A stretch of 49,482 bases of DNA from Phycisphaerae bacterium (GTDB lineage Bacteria; Planctomycetota; Phycisphaerae; Phycisphaerales; UBA1924). Positions 1 to 8,875 of this stretch are shown one piece after another (position 1 is the first letter of the stretch; each line of letters starts with the position of its first letter). A program made the translations under genes and the position numbers. The DNA lies in the NCBI GenBank assembly GCA_030426395.1, contig JAUHYE010000011.1:1-49482 (forward strand), written 5' to 3'. The notes below the pieces were generated by a model. The model was not told the origin of the DNA, made no database searches, and saw only the letters and a program-made list of their open reading frames with translations.

Positions 1-318
1 TGGATGATCCCCGGCAAGATGGTCAAGGGCATGGGCGGGGCGATGGATCTGGTGGCCGGCGTCCGCAAGGTCGTGGTCGCGATGGAGCACTGCAACAAGC
101 ACGGCCAGTCGAAGATCGTCAAGCAGTGCTCGCTGCCCCTCACCGGCCAGCGGTGCGTGAACATGGTGATCACCGATCTGTGCGTGCTGGTGATGGACGT
201 GAACCGGCACCGCTTCGTGCTGACCGAGGTTGCCCCGGGCGTGACCGTCGACGAGGTGAAGGCCAAGACCGAGGCGGAGATCCTGGTGGCCGAAGCCGTC
301 GCCGAGGTCGCGGCCTGA
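1..318 (+). CDS. scoB: 3-oxoacid CoA-transferase subunit B, C-terminal part
   Basis: The reading frame is open from the first base, so the gene is cut by the window edge and only about 105 C-terminal residues are present. The visible part carries the family signature [13 protein letters not shown] near its start, then a KxxVVAMEH segment and [13 protein letters not shown], all typical of the B (beta) subunit of succinyl-CoA:3-ketoacid or acetoacetate CoA-transferase (family I). The enzyme moves CoA between succinate or acetate and a 3-oxoacid in ketone-body and short-chain fatty acid use. The catalytic glutamate lies in the missing N-terminal part. An A subunit gene is expected upstream, outside the window. 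A terminator-like palindrome follows the TGA within a few bases. Confidence 0.9.
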   Translation, partial: WMIPGKMVKGMGGAMDLVAGVRKVVVAMEHCNKHGQSKIVKQCSLPLTGQRCVNMVITDLCVLVMDVNRHRFVLTEVAPGVTVDEVKAKTEAEILVAEAVAEVAA

Positions 319-323
319 ATTGG

Positions 324-347
324 CCGGCCGATCGGCCGGATCGTTTT
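324..347 (+). terminator. probable intrinsic terminator after scoB
   Basis: A perfect 16-bp palindrome, CCGGCCGATCGGCCGG, lies 5 bases after the scoB stop and is followed by ATCGTTTT. In RNA it would fold into a 6-bp GC stem with a GATC loop before a short U-run. This separates scoB from the Mrp operon. The rest of 348-477 shows no gene; a partial copy of the GATCGGCCGG sequence recurs near 410. I see no clear promoter hexamers for the Mrp operon in it. Confidence 0.6.
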
Positions 348-477
348 AAAGCGAGAATCCCGTACAACCGATCCGTAGGGGCCGGTTGATTGGCATCCAT
401 CGGATACGATCGGCCGGTTATCGAACCTTTTCCCCGCGACGGTCGCGGCCAGGGCTCGATACAACGGAGCTCCGCCC

Positions 478-2877
478 GTGATCGTCGGCACCCTGGCTGC
501 CATCTTCGCTCTGGCCCTGCTGGCCCCCACCCTGCACAGAGTGCTGGGTAAGGCCACGGGGTACGTGCTGGCACTCGGGCCCGCGGTCGGGTTTGTGTAC
601 TACCTCACCCAGATGGCGGCGACCGCCACGGGCAAGTCGACCAGCGTGGCCTGGACGTGGACCGAGGCGCTCGGCGTCGATTTCTCGTTACGGGTCGATT
701 CGCTGAGCACGCTGTTCGCATTACTGGTGACCGGCGTGGGCACGGCCATCGTTCTCTATGCCAACAGCTATCTTGACGGGCATCCCAAGCGAGGCCGGTT
801 CTTCGGGTACCTGCTCGGGTTCATGGGCGCGATGCTGGGCCTGGTGCTCGCCGACGACCTGATCCTGCTGTTCATCTTCTGGGAGCTGACGAGCATCACC
901 AGCTACCTGCTCATCGGCTTCGACCACGAGCGAGAGAAGGCCCGCAAGAGCGCCCTGCAGGCCCTGGTGGTCACCGGTCTGGGCGGGCTGTCGATGCTGG
1001 CGGGCATGATCCTGCTGGGGCAGATCGCCGGCACGTTCTCGGTCTCGGGCATCATCGAGCACCACCACGTGCTCACCGAGAGCCCGCTGACGCTGGCGGC
1101 GATGATCCTGATCTTGGGCGGCGCATTCACCAAGAGCGCCCAGTTCCCGTTCCACTTCTGGCTGCCCAACGCGATGGAGGCCCCCTCGCCGGTGAGCGCC
1201 TATTTGCACTCCTCGACGATGGTGAAGGCGGGCGTGTACCTCGTGGCACGACTCAATCCCGCGTTCATGGAAGACCACGTCTGGCAGTGGGCGCTCTCGT
1301 GCTTCGGCGGGGCGACCATGCTGCTGGGTGCGTACCTCGCGACCCGGCAGACGTACTTCAAGAAGGTCCTGGCGTACACCACCGTGAGTTCGTTGGGCAT
1401 CATGATCATGCTCATCGGCCTCGGCGCGCCGCAGGCCGCCGCGGCATACATCCTGGCGCACGCGCTCTTCAAGGGGGCGTTGTTCCTCGTCGCCGGCATC
1501 GTCGATCACGAGGCGGGCGTCAAGGACACCGAGCAGATGGGTGGTCTGTTCGGCAAGATGCCAATAACCGCCGTCGTCGCGATCATCTCTGGGCTTTCGA
1601 TGGCCGGGCTGGTGCCTCTACTTGGCTTCGTGGCCAAGGAATTGATGCTCAAGGGCAGTCTGCACGCTCATGGCGGGCCGCACGACATCGCGTGGCTGTG
1701 GCCGACAATCTCGACCATCGCCGGCGCGTTCATGGGCGTGGCGGGTTTGCAAGCGGGCGTGCGGCCGTTCTTCATGGCCCGCACGGCCGAGGGCGAATAT
1801 CCCAAGCATCCCCATGAGGCTCCGCCGCCCATGCTGCTGGGGCCAGTCGTGCTGACCGGCTTGACGTTTGTCGGCGGCCTCTTCCCGGCCCTGTTTGCGA
1901 ACAAGCTCATCAACGGCACGACGGCCTCGATCGCCGGCGGGCACGAGGTCGAGCTGGTCAAGCTCAGCTCGATCTATCTCGCGACGCACCCGAGCATGGC
2001 GCTTCTGCTCAGTGGCGTGGCGCTGGTCGCTTCGGTCGCCATTTTCGTGCTTCGCCGGCCGTGGCGGACCATCACGGCGCCGCTCGATCGCCTCACGACT
2101 GCCATCGGCTGCGAGCGTATCTACCACCTGCTGTTTGGCGGCACGGTTGGCCCGGTATCGCTCGCGACCGTACAGACCAAGGTTCTCCAGAGCGGCTACC
2201 TGCGTGTGTATGTGCAGATCACGGTGATGACCGCACTCCTGCTCGCGGGCGGATTGCTGCTGTGGCAGGGCGGATTGACCGAATCGGTGTCGCAGGCCAT
2301 GCCCCGATTTGGCGAGATCGCGTGGACAGAATTGCTGTTCGAGGCGGTGCTGGTCGCCATGATCTGCGTGGCGGCGGTCGCCTCGACGCAGATGCGAGGG
2401 CGTTTGTCGACGATCGCCGTGCTTGGTGTCGTGGGGTACTGCTCGGCCATCATCTTCGTGCTCTTCGGCGCTCCGGACGTTGCGATGACCCAGTTCGCCG
2501 TCGAAACGCTGACGGTGATCATCTTCGTGCTCGTGGTATACCACCTGCCGCGGTTTGCGGTGTACAGCACGAGGTTGGGCAAGGTCATGGACGCGAGCGT
2601 TGGAGCGGCGTTTGGTCTGCTCATGGCGGCATTCGTGGTGTCGTCCTTCGCGATCACCGCCGATGACGGCATATCGTGGTACTACAACCACCATGCCCTG
2701 CCTTCCGAAGCAGGCGAGCACGCGGCGTACGGACGCAACCTGATCAATATCATCCTCGTGGACTTCCGCGCCCTGGACACCATGGGTGAGATCACGGTGC
2801 TGGGCCTTGCCGCGGTGGGCGTGTATACGCTGCTCAAGCTGCGCCACGAGAAGCCGGCACAGGGAGGGGTGGCATGA
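478..2877 (+). CDS. mrpA: Na+/H+ antiporter subunit A (MrpA/MnhA)
   Basis: Large membrane subunit (799 aa, normal for MrpA) of the multisubunit Mrp cation/proton antiporter, which exports Na+ in exchange for H+ at the cytoplasmic membrane. The N-terminal two thirds is a NuoL-like proton-translocating domain: FWELTSITSYLLIGF near residue 135 and the segment QFPFHFWLPNAMEAPSPVSA near 222, followed by many hydrophobic helices. The C-terminal part matches the MbhD and MbhE modules fused to MrpA in group 1 operons: MTQFAVETLTVIIFVL (about 670) and NIILVDFRALDTMGEITVLG (about 755). The start is GTG at 478, chosen because GGAG lies at 466-469 with 8-nt spacing. The stop overlaps the mrpB start in ATGA. 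First gene of the operon. Confidence 0.95.
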   Translation: MIVGTLAAIFALALLAPTLHRVLGKATGYVLALGPAVGFVYYLTQMAATATGKSTSVAWTWTEALGVDFSLRVDSLSTLFALLVTGVGTAIVLYANSYLDGHPKRGRFFGYLLGFMGAMLGLVLADDLILLFIFWELTSITSYLLIGFDHEREKARKSALQALVVTGLGGLSMLAGMILLGQIAGTFSVSGIIEHHHVLTESPLTLAAMILILGGAFTKSAQFPFHFWLPNAMEAPSPVSAYLHSSTMVKAGVYLVARLNPAFMEDHVWQWALSCFGGATMLLGAYLATRQTYFKKVLAYTTVSSLGIMIMLIGLGAPQAAAAYILAHALFKGALFLVAGIVDHEAGVKDTEQMGGLFGKMPITAVVAIISGLSMAGLVPLLGFVAKELMLKGSLHAHGGPHDIAWLWPTISTIAGAFMGVAGLQAGVRPFFMARTAEGEYPKHPHEAPPPMLLGPVVLTGLTFVGGLFPALFANKLINGTTASIAGGHEVELVKLSSIYLATHPSMALLLSGVALVASVAIFVLRRPWRTITAPLDRLTTAIGCERIYHLLFGGTVGPVSLATVQTKVLQSGYLRVYVQITVMTALLLAGGLLLWQGGLTESVSQAMPRFGEIAWTELLFEAVLVAMICVAAVASTQMRGRLSTIAVLGVVGYCSAIIFVLFGAPDVAMTQFAVETLTVIIFVLVVYHLPRFAVYSTRLGKVMDASVGAAFGLLMAAFVVSSFAITADDGISWYYNHHALPSEAGEHAAYGRNLINIILVDFRALDTMGEITVLGLAAVGVYTLLKLRHEKPAQGGVA

Positions 2878-3290
2878 ATTCCATCATTCTCCGAACCGCG
2901 ACGCGCTTCATGCTGCCGCTGCTGATCCTCTTCAGCATCGTGGTGCTGCTGCGCGGACACAACCAACCGGGTGGTGGTTTTGTGGGCGGGTTGCTGGCAA
3001 CTTCGGCGTTCGCGCTCTACGCCATGGCGTTCGGCGTGCCGGCGATGCAGCGGATTCTTCGCGTGCCGCTGACAACCTATATCGCCGTTGGCCTGGGCAT
3101 CGCGCTGGCCTCGGGCGTTCCGGGTTTGTTGGAAGGCAAGCCCTTCCTATATGGCATGTGGACCAGCTTCGATCTAGCGGGCTTCGGCACGCTGAAGGTC
3201 GGCACACCGTTTCTGTTCGATATCGGTGTGTACATCACCGTGCTGGGTGTTTGCTTGTTGATGCTGCTCACGCTGGCCGAAGAATCGTAA
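2874..3290 (+). CDS. mrpB: Na+/H+ antiporter subunit B (MrpB/MnhB)
   Basis: A 138-residue MnhB-domain protein with four predicted membrane helices. The hallmark RGHNQPGGGFVGGLL occurs at about residues 27-41, and the N-terminus (ILRTATRFMLPLLILFS) is typical. It starts within the mrpA stop (ATGA overlap), which implies translational coupling. An 18-nt gap carrying an AAAGGAGG ribosome site separates it from mrpC. It is one of the small obligatory subunits of the Mrp complex; no catalytic role can be read from the sequence alone. Confidence 0.93.
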   Translation: MNSIILRTATRFMLPLLILFSIVVLLRGHNQPGGGFVGGLLATSAFALYAMAFGVPAMQRILRVPLTTYIAVGLGIALASGVPGLLEGKPFLYGMWTSFDLAGFGTLKVGTPFLFDIGVYITVLGVCLLMLLTLAEES

Positions 3291-3308
3291 GAGAAAGGAG
3301 GATCGCTC

Positions 3309-3656
3309 ATGGAATTGCTGCTCGCCATCGCCGTCGGTTTTCTGTACGCCACCGGCATCTACATGATCCTCCGGCGCAGCTTCGTGAAGCTCATCATCGG
3401 GCTCGCGCTCATCAGCCACGGGGCGAACCTATTGATATTTGCGGCGGGCGGGCTTACGCGTGGGAAGCCTTCGCTCATTCCAGAAGGCGAGGAGCAACTA
3501 TCCGGTATGTATAGCGATCCGCTGCCGCCGGCGTTGATCCTGACCGCTGTTGTCATCAGCTTTGCCATCCTCGCGTTCACGATCGTGCTCGTGAAGCGGA
3601 CGTACCAGGAGGTCGGCACCGACGACCTCGACGCGATGCGGACGACCGACCGATGA
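3309..3656 (+). CDS. mrpC: Na+/H+ antiporter subunit C (MrpC, NuoK-like)
   Basis: A 115-residue protein with three hydrophobic helices, homologous to NuoK of complex [20 protein letters not shown] (about 15-35) and [15 protein letters not shown] (about 37-52) are typical MrpC segments, followed by [14 protein letters not shown]. It is preceded by the strongest Shine-Dalgarno of the operon (AAAGGAGG, 3295-3302), so it may reload ribosomes after mrpB, the only junction in the operon that is a true gap. Its stop overlaps the mrpD start (ATGA). Confidence 0.94.
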   Translation: MELLLAIAVGFLYATGIYMILRRSFVKLIIGLALISHGANLLIFAAGGLTRGKPSLIPEGEEQLSGMYSDPLPPALILTAVVISFAILAFTIVLVKRTYQEVGTDDLDAMRTTDR

Positions 3657-5305
3657 ACCTGACCATCGTCGCCCCCATCCTGATCCCCCTTGCCACGACG
3701 GTGCTCTGCATCGGCCTGTGGAAGGACCGCACGATGCAGCGGTTCGCGAGCGTGGCTGGCGCGCTCAGCCTGATGGCGGCCTCGATTTCCCTGCTGTACG
3801 CCACAAGCGATGGCGACATTGTGACATCGGACGCCGCCGGCTGGGCGGCCCCATTCGGAATTACTCTCGTCGCCGACACGCTGAGCGCCATGCTCGTGAT
3901 GCTCAATGGCGTCATCGCCGTCGCGCTCACGATCTACAGCCTTGGCGCGATCGACACGAAGCGCGAGAGCTTCGGCTATCACACGCTGGTCCACGCCGTG
4001 CTCGCGGCCTGCTCGGGTGCCTTCCTGACCGGCGACATCTTCAACATGTACGTGTGGTTCGAGATCATGCTGCTTGCCAGCTTCGTGCTGCTCACGCTGG
4101 GTGGTGAGCGCGGCCAGCTCGAGGGCGCCATCAAGTATGTGACGCTGAATTTGCTTTCCAGTGGTATCTTTCTTGCGGCCATCGGCCTGCTGTATGGCAT
4201 GACAGGTACGTTGAACATGGCCCACCTGTCCATTGTGCTTGATCGGGCCGAGAACCCCGGGGCTATTACGGCACTGGCGATGCTGTTCCTGGTTGCGTTT
4301 GGCATCAAGGCGGCGGTGTTCCCGCTGTTCTTCTGGCTGCCGGCAAGCTATCACACGCCACCTGTAGCGATCACGGCGCTGTTTGCGGGCTTGCTCACCA
4401 AGGTCGGCGTGTACTCGATCATGCGGACGTTTACCCTGCTGTTCGACCAGCAGATGGACATCACCGCGATGATCCTGATGTGGATCAGCGGCATGACCAT
4501 GGTGACCGGCGTGCTCGGTGCGGCGTGCCAGTTCGAGATCCGCCGCATCCTGGCCTTCCACAGCGTGAGCCAGATCGGGTACATGCTCATGGGTCTCGCG
4601 GTCGCGCTGTATGCGCTTGCCAACGCCCAGCCCGATAGCGTGGTGGCTCGCGAAACCGCGACGGTTGCGCTCGCCGGCTCGGCCATGTTCCTGCTGCACC
4701 ACGGCATCGTGAAGGGCAACCTGTTCCTCATCAGCGGGCTCATCCAGCGTCTGGCGGGAACGAGCGAACTCAAGGACCTGGGCGGGCTGATTAAGACCCA
4801 TCCGTGGACCGGCGTGCTGTTCCTTGCTTCGGCATTGTCGCTGGCGGGTATCCCGATCTCGACGGGCTTCTGGGGTAAGTTCGTGCTCATCAAGAGCGGC
4901 CTGGCCGCCGGCGCGTTCGCGCTCGTGGCGGCATCACTGTGCGTGAGCATCCTCACGCTGTACTCGATGACCAAGATCTGGGCCGAGGCGTTCTGGAAGG
5001 AGCCGCCCGAGAGCATGCCCGAACCGCTGGCCATTGAAGGCAAGGGTGATCAAGTGCGTATTGGCCTGATGGCGGCTCCGATCATCGGTCTGGCCGCCGC
5101 GACGATCGGGCTTGGCGTGTTCGTCGATCCGCTCTATCGAGTGGCGGAGCGAGCCGGTGATCAGTTACTGAACACAGAGGCCTACCAGCGGGCCGTGCTT
5201 GGCGAGCACTATGACCGGGCCGTAGAGGGCACCCTGCACGAGTTGGCTACCGTTTCAGACGGCGGCCACGTCCCAGTGACCGCCCATGAGGAGGACCAGC
5301 CATAG
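3653..5305 (+). CDS. mrpD: Na+/H+ antiporter subunit D (MrpD, NuoM/N-like)
   Basis: The second proton-translocating NuoL/M/N-type subunit (550 aa). Visible family segments are [20 protein letters not shown] (about 128-147) and [20 protein letters not shown] (about 223-242), followed by the helices [18 protein letters not shown] and [18 protein letters not shown]. The C-terminus is longer and hydrophilic, ending in HEEDQP. The stop codon TAG at 5303-5305 lies inside ATAG, which appears to contain the mrpE start. Codon use and hydrophobicity match the other Mrp genes. Confidence 0.94.
   Translation: MNLTIVAPILIPLATTVLCIGLWKDRTMQRFASVAGALSLMAASISLLYATSDGDIVTSDAAGWAAPFGITLVADTLSAMLVMLNGVIAVALTIYSLGAIDTKRESFGYHTLVHAVLAACSGAFLTGDIFNMYVWFEIMLLASFVLLTLGGERGQLEGAIKYVTLNLLSSGIFLAAIGLLYGMTGTLNMAHLSIVLDRAENPGAITALAMLFLVAFGIKAAVFPLFFWLPASYHTPPVAITALFAGLLTKVGVYSIMRTFTLLFDQQMDITAMILMWISGMTMVTGVLGAACQFEIRRILAFHSVSQIGYMLMGLAVALYALANAQPDSVVARETATVALAGSAMFLLHHGIVKGNLFLISGLIQRLAGTSELKDLGGLIKTHPWTGVLFLASALSLAGIPISTGFWGKFVLIKSGLAAGAFALVAASLCVSILTLYSMTKIWAEAFWKEPPESMPEPLAIEGKGDQVRIGLMAAPIIGLAAATIGLGVFVDPLYRVAERAGDQLLNTEAYQRAVLGEHYDRAVEGTLHELATVSDGGHVPVTAHEEDQP
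5289..5304 (+). promoter_or_regulatory. ribosome binding site and AUA start of mrpE
   Basis: AGGAGG at 5289-5294 is followed after 7 nt by ATA at 5302-5304, which overlaps the mrpD stop TAG in ATAG. No ATG, GTG or TTG exists in the mrpE frame between the previous junction and 5338, and the GTG at 5338 has no Shine-Dalgarno and would remove a conserved N-terminal helix. This site therefore decides the start of mrpE. Confidence 0.6.
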
Positions 5306-5778
5306 GCACGCTCGTTCTCAATCTTGTTCTCGCGCTGGTGTGGGCCATGGCCATCGGGCCGTTCTCGCCAGCGAACTTCTTCATCGGCTTTGTGATCGCC
5401 TTCGTGACGCTGCGCCTGTGCATCCCCCGGGAGATGCGTGGGTCGTACTACCACAAGGTCGGCCGCACGGCGTCCTTCTGCTTCTACGTGCTTGTTGAGC
5501 TCGTCATCGCGAACGTGAAGATGGCGTACTACACGCTCAGCCCGCTTGGGAAGCTCAAGCCGGGGGTGCTGGCCGTGCCATTGGTTGAGGATTTGACCGA
5601 CACGGAACTCACGATCCTGGCGAACCTCATCACGCTGACGCCCGGCACGCTGAGCCTGGACGTGTCGGCCGATCGATCCATCCTGTTCATCCACTTCATG
5701 CACGTGAGCGATCCCGACGAGATGCGGCGTGAGATCAAGGATGGCTTCGAGCGGCGGCTGCTGGAGGTGACGCGATGA
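5302..5778 (+). CDS. mrpE: Na+/H+ antiporter subunit E (MrpE/MnhE)
   Basis: Start placed at ATA (5302), giving 158 residues, the length I recall for Bacillus MrpE. With that start the N-terminus reads (M)[19 protein letters not shown], a good match to the usual first helix of MrpE; a start at GTG 5338 would cut it to 146 residues and lose half of it. Other family features are NFFIGFVIAF (about 26), REMRGSYYHKVGR, an NVKMAYYTLSPL segment and the cytoplasmic tail LANLITLTPGTLSLDVSADR...IHFMHVSD. Its stop overlaps mrpF in ATGA. The non-standard start is inferred from spacing and homology and needs protein evidence. Confidence 0.88.
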   Translation: MGTLVLNLVLALVWAMAIGPFSPANFFIGFVIAFVTLRLCIPREMRGSYYHKVGRTASFCFYVLVELVIANVKMAYYTLSPLGKLKPGVLAVPLVEDLTDTELTILANLITLTPGTLSLDVSADRSILFIHFMHVSDPDEMRREIKDGFERRLLEVTR

Positions 5779-6101
5779 CCGGCACGCTCCTTGCTCAGGC
5801 AATCCCGACCCCAGCCCTGAATGACTCGCCAGTGTTCATCCAGGTCGTCGTGCTGATCGTGCTGGGCATGATTGCGCTCGCAATGGTCGGCTGCCTCGTC
5901 CGGTTGCTCATCGGCCCGACGCTGCCCGATCGCGTCGTTGCCCTGGATCTCATGGGCATGTTTGCTGTCGCAGTCATCGCGATCTTCTCGATCCTCATCG
6001 GCAAGCCCGTGCTTCTGAGCGTGTGCCTCGTGATGGGGCTCATCCTGTTCCTGGGTACTGCCGCCTTCGCGCTGTACCTCGAGCGGAGGGCCAGACCATG
6101 A
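5775..6101 (+). CDS. mrpF: Na+/H+ antiporter subunit F (MrpF/MnhF)
   Basis: A 108-residue membrane protein with three helices. The family core LIGPTLPDRVVALDLMGM (about 45-63), where the aspartate of LPDRV is conserved in MrpF, is followed by two hydrophobic segments. A short N-terminal extension (LLAQAIPTPALNDSPV) precedes the first helix. It overlaps mrpE and mrpG by 4 nt (ATGA) on both sides. Confidence 0.92.
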   Translation: MTGTLLAQAIPTPALNDSPVFIQVVVLIVLGMIALAMVGCLVRLLIGPTLPDRVVALDLMGMFAVAVIAIFSILIGKPVLLSVCLVMGLILFLGTAAFALYLERRARP

Positions 6102-6625
6102 GTGAGTGGATGACCAATGCCGTCACCTGGCTCAACTACGGCCTTACCGTCGGCCTCGTGCTGATCGGCGGGTTCTTCTGCGTGCTGGCTGCCGTGGGCT
6201 TGCTGCGAATGCCCGACGTGTACTGTCGCATGCAGGCGGCTACCAAGGCGGGCACATTGGGCGTGGGCTGCATGGTTCTGGCCGTCGCGACGCACTTCGT
6301 GAGTCTGGACGTGGTGCTCGAGTCGCTGCTTGTCATTGGCATGCTGTTCATCACGGCGCCTATCGCCAGCCACCTGATCGCTCGCGCGGCGTACTTTGTC
6401 GGCAGCCCGCTGTGGGATGGCACCGCCCACGACGAGATGCGCGGCTGCTACGACTCGGATTCCCATGTGCTGCACCACTGCCCCCTCGGCTCGCCCGGCG
6501 AGGGGGACCGGCGACCATCGATGGTTGCCGGCCGGACCTCTCGCGAGGTAATGGCCGACGAGGACGACGAGGACACCAGCCGGCCATCCAAACAACGGAC
6601 GCAATCGCGCTCGCAGGCCAGCTAG
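6098..6625 (+). CDS. mrpG: Na+/H+ antiporter subunit G (MrpG/MnhG) with C-terminal extension
   Basis: The last Mrp subunit. Start is the ATG inside the mrpF stop (ATGA), giving 175 residues. Residues 1-115 are normal MrpG: three helices with VLAAVGLLRMPDVYCRMQAA (about 30-49) and TAPIASHLIARAAYFVG (about 85-102). MrpG usually ends soon after this point; here some 60 hydrophilic, acidic and Ser/Arg-rich residues follow (DEDDEDTSRPSKQRTQSRSQ). The DNA coding for this tail contains two strong GC dyads (6481-6506 and 6508-6531), so the tail may be formerly non-coding sequence or an embedded RNA structure. Confidence 0.9.
   Translation: MSEWMTNAVTWLNYGLTVGLVLIGGFFCVLAAVGLLRMPDVYCRMQAATKAGTLGVGCMVLAVATHFVSLDVVLESLLVIGMLFITAPIASHLIARAAYFVGSPLWDGTAHDEMRGCYDSDSHVLHHCPLGSPGEGDRRPSMVAGRTSREVMADEDDEDTSRPSKQRTQSRSQAS
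6481..6531. repeat. paired GC-rich inverted repeats at the 3' end of mrpG
   Basis: Two adjacent dyads. The first has 8-bp perfect arms, CCCCCTCG (6481-6488) and CGAGGGGG (6499-6506), with a 10-nt loop. The second is a 24-bp palindrome centred on ATCGAT (6508-6531) with one mismatch that would be a G-U pair in RNA. Neither is followed by a T-run, so a simple intrinsic terminator is unlikely; an RNA-stabilising or attenuation structure at the operon end is possible. Confidence 0.6.
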
Positions 6626-6663
6626 AGCGGGCTAGCTCCACCTCGCCTTCCTACCCTCCATAG

Positions 6664-7203
6664 ATGTCAGACGCAGGCACCCCGCACCCAAGTTCCCCGC
6701 CCGGCCGGCCGCTCGTGGGCGTCATTATGGGCTCGACCAGCGACTGGGACACGATGGCCCACGCCGCCGCCGCGCTCGCCGACCTGGGCGTGCCACACGA
6801 GTGCAAGGTCGTTTCGGCCCACCGTACGCCCGATCTGCTCTTCGAGTACGCCGAGACCGCCAAGGAGCGTGGGCTCCAGGTCATCATCGCCGGCGCGGGC
6901 GGAGCGGCACACCTGCCGGGCATGTGCGCGAGTAAGACGCGGCTACCGGTGTTGGGCGTTCCCGTGCAGAGTAAGGCGCTGAGCGGCATCGATTCGCTGC
7001 TGTCCATTGCTCAAATGCCGGCGGGCGTGCCGGTGGGCACGCTGGCCATCGGTGTCGCCGGGGCGCGCAACGCCGGCCTTCTCGCCGCCCAGATCGTCGC
7101 GCTTTCCGACCCCGCCGTCGACGAGGCTCTGGATCGATTCCGAGCGAATCAGACCCAGACCGTGCTCGACGCGACTCTACCTCAGGCCGAGGACGGCCAG
7201 TGA
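6664..7203 (+). CDS. purE: N5-carboxyaminoimidazole ribonucleotide mutase
   Basis: Class I PurE (179 aa): converts N5-CAIR to CAIR in de novo purine synthesis in the cytosol. Motifs: [13 protein letters not shown] (about 18-30), SAHRTPDLL (about 60-68), [13 protein letters not shown] (about 78-90), then LPVLGVPVQ and [19 protein letters not shown], which form the nucleotide-binding site in the octameric enzyme. About 15 residues of Pro-rich leader precede the domain. It lies 38 nt after mrpG and its stop overlaps the purK start (GTGA), so the two purine enzymes are translationally coupled, as is usual for the PurE-PurK pathway variant. Confidence 0.96.
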   Translation: MSDAGTPHPSSPPGRPLVGVIMGSTSDWDTMAHAAAALADLGVPHECKVVSAHRTPDLLFEYAETAKERGLQVIIAGAGGAAHLPGMCASKTRLPVLGVPVQSKALSGIDSLLSIAQMPAGVPVGTLAIGVAGARNAGLLAAQIVALSDPAVDEALDRFRANQTQTVLDATLPQAEDGQ

Positions 7204-8288
7204 ATCTCGGGATTCTCGGCGGCGGCCAACTCGCGCGGATGCTCGCACTTGCGGCAGCGCCGCTGGGTGTGCGAGTTCGGGCGTATGACCCGGGCAAAAA
7301 TGCCTGCGCGGGCGACGTGTGCGAGTTGGTCAACGGCGCGTATGACGATCAGGCCAGCTTACGAGAGTTTGCCAAGGGCCTCGACGCCATCACCTATGAG
7401 TTCGAGAACATTCCCGCCGATACGGTCGATATGTTGGCCGCGCTCGTTCCGGTTCGCCCCGGCTTTGAGAGCCTGAGGCTGTCGCAGGATCGCGTCCTCG
7501 AAAAGCAAGCCCTGACCGAGGCCGGCTTCGAGGTCGCGCCTTGGCGACAAGTTGATGACGAGGGCCAACTCGTCGATGCGATCAGTGAAATCGGATTGCC
7601 TGCGATCCTCAAGACCCGCCGCGGCGGCTATGACGGCAAGGGGCAGGCCATCATCGCGGATCCTGCCGATGCGTCACGGGCGTGGGATTCCATCGAGGGG
7701 CGACCGGCGATCCTCGAGTCCATGCTCCGGTTCGATCGCGAGTTGTCGCTGGTCGCCGTACGTGGCGTGGACGGGGCGATGGCGTACTACCCGCTGGTCG
7801 AGAACGAGCACCGTCAGGGCATCCTCCGGGTCACGGTCGCACCAGCCACAAATGTTGATACCGTGTTGCAACACCAAGCCGAGGGCATGGCCAAGCGGTT
7901 GATGTCGAGCCTGGGCCATGTGGGCGTGCTGACGATCGAGTTCTTCGAGGTCCAGGGGCGGCTGGTCGCGAACGAGTTCGCCCCGCGCGTGCACAATAGC
8001 GGCCACTGGACGATCGACGGCGCGCGGACGAGCCAGTTCGAGAACCATGTGCGGGCCGTCCTTGGGATGCCGTTGGGCTCGACCGAGGCGCGGTGCCCCA
8101 CCATCATGCTCAATTGCGTGGGCGACCTGCCGAACATCTCAACTGTACTGAGCTGCCCGGACTCGAAGCTGCATGACTATCGCAAAGAGCCCAGACCGGG
8201 GCGCAAGGTCGCACACGTGAATGTGTGCGATTGTCTCGGAGATCGGGCGTACGAACTCGCCGCCAAGTTCGAGATCGACCTGGGCTAA
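7200..8288 (+). CDS. purK: N5-carboxyaminoimidazole ribonucleotide synthase
   Basis: An ATP-grasp enzyme (362 aa) making N5-CAIR from AIR, ATP and bicarbonate, the step before PurE. Start is GTG at 7200, overlapping the purE stop. It begins with the PurK glycine-rich loop [21 protein letters not shown], has YEFENIP (about 65), [13 protein letters not shown] (about 137-149), and the C-terminal ATP-grasp residues [20 protein letters not shown] with SGHWTIDG. Length and domain order are normal. The 3' end overlaps by 4 nt the end of the convergent phosphopantetheinyl transferase gene. Confidence 0.96.
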   Translation: MNLGILGGGQLARMLALAAAPLGVRVRAYDPGKNACAGDVCELVNGAYDDQASLREFAKGLDAITYEFENIPADTVDMLAALVPVRPGFESLRLSQDRVLEKQALTEAGFEVAPWRQVDDEGQLVDAISEIGLPAILKTRRGGYDGKGQAIIADPADASRAWDSIEGRPAILESMLRFDRELSLVAVRGVDGAMAYYPLVENEHRQGILRVTVAPATNVDTVLQHQAEGMAKRLMSSLGHVGVLTIEFFEVQGRLVANEFAPRVHNSGHWTIDGARTSQFENHVRAVLGMPLGSTEARCPTIMLNCVGDLPNISTVLSCPDSKLHDYRKEPRPGRKVAHVNVCDCLGDRAYELAAKFEIDLG

Positions 8289-8875
8289 TCTCGCACTTCG
8301 ATCGACCACGATCGCACGTTCGGCTCGTGGAGTTGGGCTTCGACCACGGTGCACGTACCGCTCTCATCGGGGCCCGCCTGCCCGATCACGAGCGACGCCA
8401 CGCAGCTGTCCTCGCACGGGCAGCCGATCCAGAGCCAGCCGTCGCGGCGAAGCCATCGGCCCGGCTCCGGGGATTCGGTTGGCACCTCCAGCGTGCGAAC
8501 GTCGTCGGGAAGCCCGACGCCCATCGCCTTGGCGAGGGCTTCCTTGCGTGTCCAGACCGACAACAAATCGCGAGCGTCGCTGGGCGAAGCATCGGTTACC
8601 AGTGGTGCGATATCGCGTAAGTGATCCCAGGGCTTGAGCCGCTCGACGTCGATGCCGACGGGCCCGGTATCCGCCACGGCACACATCGCAAGGTCATCGG
8701 TCCTCGAGAGTGAGACCGCCAAGCCATCGGCCATGGGTGGCTTGCCCGCTCTGTGTATGATCTCGATCTCGCGGCCGGCATGCTCTCGCACTGCACGACC
8801 CAGAAGATCTCTCGCCAGTGCCGGCGTTCGACGCTGTCCGGGCCCCCTCAACGACCAGACCGAGATTTGACTCAA
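8285..8875 (-). CDS. 4'-phosphopantetheinyl transferase (Sfp type)
   Basis: Transfers the phosphopantetheine arm of CoA to a serine of carrier proteins. The key superfamily residues are present: GIDVERLKPWD (Mg2+-binding Asp-x-Glu) and WTRKEALAKAMGVGL (the WxxKEAxxK signature). I place the start at TTG 8875, which overlaps the stop of the upstream pseudopilin gene (TTGA), giving 196 residues starting near SQISVWSLRGPG; an upstream GTG/ATG start would run deep into the pseudopilin gene. No carrier protein, polyketide or peptide synthetase is visible in the window, so its target is unknown. It is the last gene of a minus-strand operon behind two pseudopilins. Confidence 0.85.
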   Translation of the reverse strand: MSQISVWSLRGPGQRRTPALARDLLGRAVREHAGREIEIIHRAGKPPMADGLAVSLSRTDDLAMCAVADTGPVGIDVERLKPWDHLRDIAPLVTDASPSDARDLLSVWTRKEALAKAMGVGLPDDVRTLEVPTESPEPGRWLRRDGWLWIGCPCEDSCVASLVIGQAGPDESGTCTVVEAQLHEPNVRSWSIEVRD

